From DATFEN01 sp035691285 (lineage in GTDB: Bacteria > Acidobacteriota > Vicinamibacteria > Fen-336): a stretch of 9,630 bases of DNA. The stretch is taken from positions 1-9,630 of the forward strand of contig DASSJI010000144.1 in NCBI GenBank assembly GCA_035691285.1. Direction: 5' to 3'. The translations under genes were made by a program, and so were the position numbers. Below the pieces are notes generated by a model. It saw nothing but the letters and a program-made list of their open reading frames with translations. It searched no databases and had not been told where the DNA came from. Positions 5,519-9,630 of the stretch are shown here, in pieces. The stretch's first letter is position 1, and each line of letters begins with the position of its first letter.

Positions 5519-6648
5519 GGATCGGGATCGTCGGCGCCGGACCCGCCGGAGCGTTCCTGGCCCGGGAGCTGGCGAGCGACGGCGCGACGGTCACGCTCTT
5601 CGACCATTCGCACCCGCGCGAGAAACCGTGCGGGGGCGGGCTCACGGCGAAGGCCCTCGCGGTGCTGCCCGACGCCCCTGCCGACGATCCACTGCCCGCG
5701 CGGCCCATCGACGCGTGCGTGTTCGAGTCCGGCGACGGCGAGTCAGTGCGCGTGTCCCTGCGCCGGCCCGTGGCCGCGGCTGCCCGCATGGACCTGGACG
5801 CCTGGCTGCTCCGGCGCGCCCTCGAGGCCGGCGCACGCCATCGTGCCCAGAGGGTCGTCGCAGTCGAGCCCGGCCGGCTGCGCACGACCGACGGCGCGGA
5901 GCACGCGGTCGATCTGGTGGTCGGCGCCGACGGGGCATCGAGCCTGGTCCGCCGCCGCTTCCTCGGCCCGCTGCCACCGCAGCGCCTGATGATGGCCGCG
6001 GGCTGGTTCGCTCGCGGCACCGCGGCGATGCTGGTGCGCTTCACGCCGGGCCTCGAAGGCTACCTCTGGCTCTTCCCGCGGCCCGACCACGTCGGCGTGG
6101 GCATCTGCGCGCCGCTCGCCTCGGTTCCGACGCGGGTCCTGCTGGAGCGCCTCGAGCACGAGGTGGCACGCCACTTCCCCGCGCTGCTCGACGACGAGGC
6201 CGGCAAGTACGCGCACACGATCCCCTCGCCCTCCACGGACCCGCGGTCGATCCTCGAGATCGCAGACGACCGCTTCGCACTGGTCGGGGACGCCGCGGCG
6301 CTCGCCGACCCGATCACCGGAGAAGGGATCTACTACGCGCTGCGCTCCGCGCGGCTGCTGGCCGCATCGCTGCGCGAAGACGGAACCGCCCGGCGCTACC
6401 CCGAGCGTGCGCTCGAGGACTTCGGCCGAGAGCTGCTCCTGGCGGCACGCCTGCGCGCTCGCTTCTTCGGCCCCGGCTTCTCGCGCCGCATGGTTCGTTA
6501 CGCCGCCCGCAGCCCCGCCATCCGGAAGGTGCTGGCCGACCTGGTCCTCGGCGACCAGGGCTACTTCGGCCTCAAGCGGCGCCTGCTGGGAGCGGCGCCA
6601 CGCTTCCTCGTCGAGTCGGCCCTGCATCGGTTCCTTCCGGCCGCGTGA
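5515..6648 (+). CDS. Geranylgeranyl reductase family FAD-dependent oxidoreductase
   Basis: This 377-residue flavoprotein has the para-hydroxybenzoate hydroxylase/geranylgeranyl reductase fold. It opens with the Rossmann motif IGIVGAGPAGAFLARELA (G7-x-G9-x-x-G12). The reductase-subfamily segment EKPCGGGLTAKAL follows, with C39, the residue conserved in archaeal and plant geranylgeranyl reductases. Then come VVGADGASSLVRR (the DG motif) and LVGDAAALADPITGEGIYYAL (G258-D259, FAD ribityl binding). Members reduce double bonds of isoprenoid chains (archaeal lipids, chlorophyll phytyl tails, menaquinone side chains); a quinone- or polyprenyl-type lipid is a reasonable guess here but unproven. Length is typical (about 370-400). 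GTG start, in a GTGA overlap with rfaE1; the stop forms another GTGA overlap with the next gene. It lies in an envelope polysaccharide setting, where polyprenyl carriers are used. Confidence 0.87.
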   Translation: MRIGIVGAGPAGAFLARELASDGATVTLFDHSHPREKPCGGGLTAKALAVLPDAPADDPLPARPIDACVFESGDGESVRVSLRRPVAAAARMDLDAWLLRRALEAGARHRAQRVVAVEPGRLRTTDGAEHAVDLVVGADGASSLVRRRFLGPLPPQRLMMAAGWFARGTAAMLVRFTPGLEGYLWLFPRPDHVGVGICAPLASVPTRVLLERLEHEVARHFPALLDDEAGKYAHTIPSPSTDPRSILEIADDRFALVGDAAALADPITGEGIYYALRSARLLAASLREDGTARRYPERALEDFGRELLLAARLRARFFGPGFSRRMVRYAARSPAIRKVLADLVLGDQGYFGLKRRLLGAAPRFLVESALHRFLPAA

Positions 6649-8864
6649 GCGGCCACCGCTCGTCGCGGGCCGAGCTCGTAGCGGTCGGCGCGCTCTTCGT
6701 CCTCAGCGGCGCGGCGGCCCTCGTCTACCAGGTGGCCTGGCAGCGCATCCTGGTGCTGCACAGCGGCGTGGGCATCTACTCGGTGGCGATCATCGTGGCG
6801 GCGTTCATGGCCGGTCTCGGCCTGGGCAGCCACTGGGGCGGCGTGCTCTCGGCGCGCTTCTCACCGCTGTCGGCGCTCCGCATTTTCGCCCTGCTCGAGC
6901 TGGGCATTGCCGCGTTCGCGGCCCTCTCGCCGTGGCTCTACTACGACGTCCTGTACGTCAAGGGCGCGTGGATCCACACCTCGCTGCCGCGCTCGGCGGC
7001 CGCGCACCTGCTCGCGCTGCTCCTGCCCACGACCCTCATGGGCATGTCGCTTCCGTTCCTGGTGCGGGCCATGGTGCGCGACGTCGCCTCGGCGGGGCGG
7101 ATCGTCGGGATCCTGTACGGGGTCAACGTCGTCGGTGCCGCCCTGGGAGCGCTGCTCGCGCCCTGGCTCCTGCTCCGCCACCTGGGCGTCGCCGGCGCCG
7201 TCTCCGCCGGCGTCGCGCTGAACGCCGCAACGGGCCTGGGGGCCCTCGCCCTCGCCGGCCGCGTGAAGCCCGAGCCGCCGGCCGAGCCGGGGAGCGCGCC
7301 CACCGCGAGCCCGCAGCCCTTCGCCCTGTGGATCGCCCTCTACGGGACGAGCGGCTTCTGCGCGCTGTCCCTCGAGGTCCTCTGGTTTCGTCTCGTGGAC
7401 GTGGCCGTGAAGTCGACGGCCTTCACCTTCGGCACCGTACTCGCCGTGTACCTGGCCGGCCTCGCCAGTGGCAGCCTGCTCGGCGTGCGCCTCGTGCGCA
7501 CGCTCAGGGATCCCCTGCGGGCCTTCCTGCTCTGCCAGTGCGCGCTCCTCGCCTACTCGGGTCTCGTGGTGGTCGCGCTCGTCGCCCTTCCTCCGACGAC
7601 GCCCGTCCTCCAATGGTTCCTGGAATACTGGCGCGAGCGCCAGGGCTTCCGCCTGGGCTCGATGTGGGACCCCGGCGCCGTGGGCCGTCTCTACGTCCTC
7701 CTCCCGGTTGCGCTCTATGGGCCGCCGACGTTCCTGATGGGCCTTGCCTTCGCGGTGCTCCAGAGGGCGGTCCACGACGACCCGCGGACCAGCGGCTTCA
7801 AGGTCGGCGTGCTGCAGGCGGCGAACATCGCGGGCTGCGTGGCGGGCAGCCTGCTGGCCGGCCTCGTCGGCCTCGGAAGCCTCGGGACGCCGGGAACGCT
7901 GCGCGCCCTGCTCGCCGTCGGCGTGGGCTTCGCGCTCCTCGGCATCCGTCGCGACGGCGTCCGCTCGTCCTTCGGGGCGGCGGCGGTCGCTCTCGCGGTC
8001 CTCGCCTTCGTCCTGCCGGGCTCGGAGCGCCTGTGGCTGCGCCTTCACGGCCTCACCGCGGCGCCCGCTCACTTCGGCGAGGACGCCGCGGGCGTCGTGG
8101 CGCTCACGCCGGAGCCGGAGGATGCCGACACCTGGCGCATGTCGGTGAACGGGCGCGCGATCAGCACGCTCCCCTTCGGCGGCATCCACAGCCACCTCGG
8201 CGCGGTCCCCGCGGCGATGCATCCGGACCCACGCCGGATCGCGGTGATCGGCCTGGGCTCGGGAGATACGGCGTGGGCCGCCGGTCTTCGCCCGGGCACG
8301 GAGCTGGTCCGGGTCTACGAGCTGTGCGCGCCCCAGCTCGAGCTGCTGCACCGCCTCGCCGCGAGCGACCCGCCGCCGCGCCTGCGGCGCTTCCTGCGCG
8401 ACCGGCGTTTCGAGTTCCGCTTCGAGGACGGCCGGAACGCCCTCGAGCGGAGCGTAGAGCGCTGGGACGTCATCGAGGCCGATCCGCTCGAACCCCCGAA
8501 CGCAGGGAGCGGCAACGTGTACTCGCTGGAGTTCTTCCGCGCCTGCGCGCGGCGGTTGAATCCGGGCGGCCTCATGTGCACCTGGGCACCCACGGCCCGC
8601 GTGCACGCGACCTTCCGCGCGGCCTTTCCCCACGTGGTGTCCCTGAGCGACGGCGTGCTCCTCGTCGGCAGCAACGAGCCGATCGCGATCGACCCGCCCG
8701 CCTGGCGATCCCGGCTGCTCGCCCCCGAGGCCTTCGCCTACCTGGGAGAGTCGCTGTACCACGAGGTGTGGGCCCGCCTCCTGACGGCCGCGCCCTGGGA
8801 GCCGAAGGCGCGCGTCGAGCTCGACCGCGACTTGTTCCCCCGCGACGAGTTCCGGACGCCCTAG
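6645..8864 (+). CDS. MFS-like membrane protein fused to a spermidine synthase-like domain
   Basis: This 739-residue protein has two parts. Residues about 10-460 form two membrane blocks split by a Pro-rich linker (about 207-224). Each block opens with the same signature: SGAAALVYQVAWQRIL (21-36) and SGFCALSLEVLWFRLV (236-251), pointing to an internal duplication. Residues about 466-739 are a cytosolic spermidine synthase/methyltransferase fold: AVIGLGSGD (533-541) is the nucleotide-binding glycine loop, E559 the ribose-binding acid, and FEDGRNAL (593-600) the adenine region. VIEADPLEPP carries D613, aligned with the catalytic aspartate of aminopropyltransferases, and LYS-type VYSLEFF follows. 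The family is usually annotated 'fused MFS/spermidine synthase'. Polyamine synthesis is unproven because the canonical DSSDP context is altered, so the substrate may be membrane-delivered. GTG start in a GTGA overlap with the flavoprotein. Confidence 0.86.
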   Translation: MSGHRSSRAELVAVGALFVLSGAAALVYQVAWQRILVLHSGVGIYSVAIIVAAFMAGLGLGSHWGGVLSARFSPLSALRIFALLELGIAAFAALSPWLYYDVLYVKGAWIHTSLPRSAAAHLLALLLPTTLMGMSLPFLVRAMVRDVASAGRIVGILYGVNVVGAALGALLAPWLLLRHLGVAGAVSAGVALNAATGLGALALAGRVKPEPPAEPGSAPTASPQPFALWIALYGTSGFCALSLEVLWFRLVDVAVKSTAFTFGTVLAVYLAGLASGSLLGVRLVRTLRDPLRAFLLCQCALLAYSGLVVVALVALPPTTPVLQWFLEYWRERQGFRLGSMWDPGAVGRLYVLLPVALYGPPTFLMGLAFAVLQRAVHDDPRTSGFKVGVLQAANIAGCVAGSLLAGLVGLGSLGTPGTLRALLAVGVGFALLGIRRDGVRSSFGAAAVALAVLAFVLPGSERLWLRLHGLTAAPAHFGEDAAGVVALTPEPEDADTWRMSVNGRAISTLPFGGIHSHLGAVPAAMHPDPRRIAVIGLGSGDTAWAAGLRPGTELVRVYELCAPQLELLHRLAASDPPPRLRRFLRDRRFEFRFEDGRNALERSVERWDVIEADPLEPPNAGSGNVYSLEFFRACARRLNPGGLMCTWAPTARVHATFRAAFPHVVSLSDGVLLVGSNEPIAIDPPAWRSRLLAPEAFAYLGESLYHEVWARLLTAAPWEPKARVELDRDLFPRDEFRTP

Positions 8865-8911
8865 CGAATCGCGCTCGGGCCGGTCGCGGCGATACTGGAG
8901 CCGGGACCGAC

Positions 8912-9520
8912 TTGCCGCCCCGGCCGAGGACGTTCGCGGTCGTTCTGCTGGCCCCTGTCCTGTGTGCCTTCGCAGCAGCCCAGGCACCGCAGCCGTCACC
9001 GACCCCGTCGCCGACTCCTGCGCCGTCCGCATCGCCTCCGGCGCGACTCCGGCTCGACCTCGAGAGGCACGCGGAGCGGGTCCTGGACGAGAAGGGCCTG
9101 CCGCGCTTCGAGACGACGGTCGAGGTGGAGGCCGCGACGCCCCAGTCTTTGCTCGATCGCTACTTCGAGGGATCTCCTTGCGGGGCCGCGGGCGGTGTCC
9201 CCCCGGCGACCCAGGCGGGCCGGCCCGCGACCTCCCCGTCGGTGGACTTCCTCGGCGCGGCGAAGGCGCTGGGCAAGAAGCTGCAGTCGAAGGGCCCGGA
9301 CCGCTACTTCATCTACCGGATCCGGGAGGGAGAACGCGTCCGTCACTCGCTGCGCGAGGGGCCTGTCCCGCGCGAGTGGCTCGCCGGCGTGAACGGCGCT
9401 CTCTACGAGCTGATCGCCGCCTACCGGGATCGGGACGACGCCGCGGCGGCGCTGCGGCGCCTGGAGCGGGGAGACGGGCCGAGGGAGCCCAAGGCCAGCC
9501 CGTGTCCTCCCGGACGCTAG
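8912..9520 (+). CDS. Secreted protein of unknown function with Pro/Ser/Thr-rich linker
   Basis: I do not recognise this 202-residue protein. A TTG start at 8912 gives a signal peptide (PPRPRTFAVVLLAPVLCAFAAAQA, likely cleaved after about residue 23). A low-complexity SPTPSPTPAPSASPP linker (29-43) follows, then a mixed, charged domain. Features of that domain are RLDLERHAERVLDEKGLPRFET, a VEVEAATPQSLLDRYFEG segment, a lone C near SPCG, an FLGAAKALGKKL helix, and DRYFIYRIREGERVRHSLREGPVP. The C-terminus is Arg/Pro-rich. No lipobox matches at C18. GGAG at 8897-8900 lies 11 bases before the TTG, a long but possible ribosome site; GATACT (8891-8896) could be a -10 box. The gene is 47 bases past the operon's last stop, so it may be read-through or separately promoted. 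The stop TAG shares CTAG with the convergent hydrolase gene. It is the most weakly supported gene; the consistent signal peptide argues it is real. Confidence 0.68.
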   Translation: MPPRPRTFAVVLLAPVLCAFAAAQAPQPSPTPSPTPAPSASPPARLRLDLERHAERVLDEKGLPRFETTVEVEAATPQSLLDRYFEGSPCGAAGGVPPATQAGRPATSPSVDFLGAAKALGKKLQSKGPDRYFIYRIREGERVRHSLREGPVPREWLAGVNGALYELIAAYRDRDDAAAALRRLERGDGPREPKASPCPPGR

Positions 9521-9630
9521 CGCGCGGCCAGGAAGTCGCGGAGGAGCGCCAGGACCGCGTCGGGCCGCTCCTCCTGGGGCATGTGCCCGCAGCGGCCGAT
9601 GACGGTCCGGCGCGCGCCGGCGATCGCCGT
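9517..9630 (-). CDS. Alpha/beta-fold hydrolase, C-terminal fragment
   Basis: Only the last 37 codons are inside the window; the gene continues past the right edge. The translated end includes VIGRCGHMPQEERPDAV followed by an LLRDFLAAR helix. This is the classic alpha/beta hydrolase ending, with the catalytic-triad histidine (the H of CGHMPQEE, codon at 9583-9585) and the 'P..v..ll..Fl' helix. Substrate cannot be judged from this fragment; many such proteins are esterases, haloalkane-dehalogenase-like enzymes or MhpC-type C-C hydrolases. It runs against the secreted protein gene and shares the palindromic CTAG stop overlap. Confidence 0.82.
   Translation of the reverse strand, partial: TAIAGARRTVIGRCGHMPQEERPDAVLALLRDFLAAR

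Noticed and set aside
5628..6644. Upstream extension of the spermidine synthase fusion frame.
   Set aside because: It overlaps the whole flavoprotein gene in another frame with Arg/Pro-rich sequence. The GTG at 6645 in a GTGA overlap precedes the first membrane helix.
8865..8911. Intrinsic terminator after the operon.
   Set aside because: I found no stable inverted repeat followed by a T run in this 47-base gap.
6861..9032. A 723-codon open frame on the minus strand.
   Set aside because: It is antisense to the MFS-spermidine synthase gene. Its product is Arg/Glu/Gly-rich with no recognisable domain, as expected for the mirror frame of very GC-rich coding DNA.

Overview
The window is a very GC-rich (roughly 70-80% in most genes) piece of a Gram-negative bacterial chromosome. 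Two genes point to an outer membrane with heptose-containing lipopolysaccharide: a heptose 7-phosphate kinase and a Wzy_C-type O-antigen ligase/polymerase. The gene mix (lipoprotein sulfatase-fold enzyme ending in an ALGYV-type tail, geranylgeranyl-reductase-like flavoprotein, MFS-fused spermidine synthase homologue, single-domain heptose kinase) resembles deep-branching deltaproteobacterial-type lineages (Myxococcota, Desulfobacterota, Binatota or similar). That placement is inference from gene style only.

Layout. Positions 71-687, minus strand: a toxin-first type II toxin-antitoxin pair (RelE/ParE-like toxin, then Phd/YefM-like antitoxin, ATGA overlap). Its GC content is visibly lower than the rest. 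Positions 688-761: a short divergent control region with a direct repeat, a palindrome and two back-to-back -10-like hexamers. Positions 762-8864, plus strand: a tightly packed run of six genes. These are a 58-residue Trm112/UPF0434 protein, the O-antigen ligase-like membrane protein, a lipoprotein of the sulfatase/alkaline phosphatase superfamily, rfaE1/hldA, the flavoprotein, and a 739-residue membrane protein fused to a spermidine synthase-like domain. Four of the five junctions are 4-base start/stop overlaps (CTGA, ATGA, GTGA, GTGA). The fifth is a 19-base gap with a promoter-like TAGAAT next to the rfaE1 start. Positions 8912-9520, plus strand: a small secreted protein of unknown function. 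Positions 9517-9630, minus strand: the C-terminus of an alpha/beta hydrolase, convergent and sharing the CTAG stop overlap.

How the genes may work together. The first four operon genes fit lipopolysaccharide/O-polysaccharide assembly: ADP-heptose supply, polymer ligation, and a periplasmic phospho- or sulfo-transfer/hydrolysis step. The last two (isoprenoid-type reductase and spermidine synthase homologue) do not belong to the standard pathway. Their translational coupling to rfaE1 is the main puzzle of the window. I see no RNA genes, CRISPR array, insertion sequence or clear intrinsic terminator.
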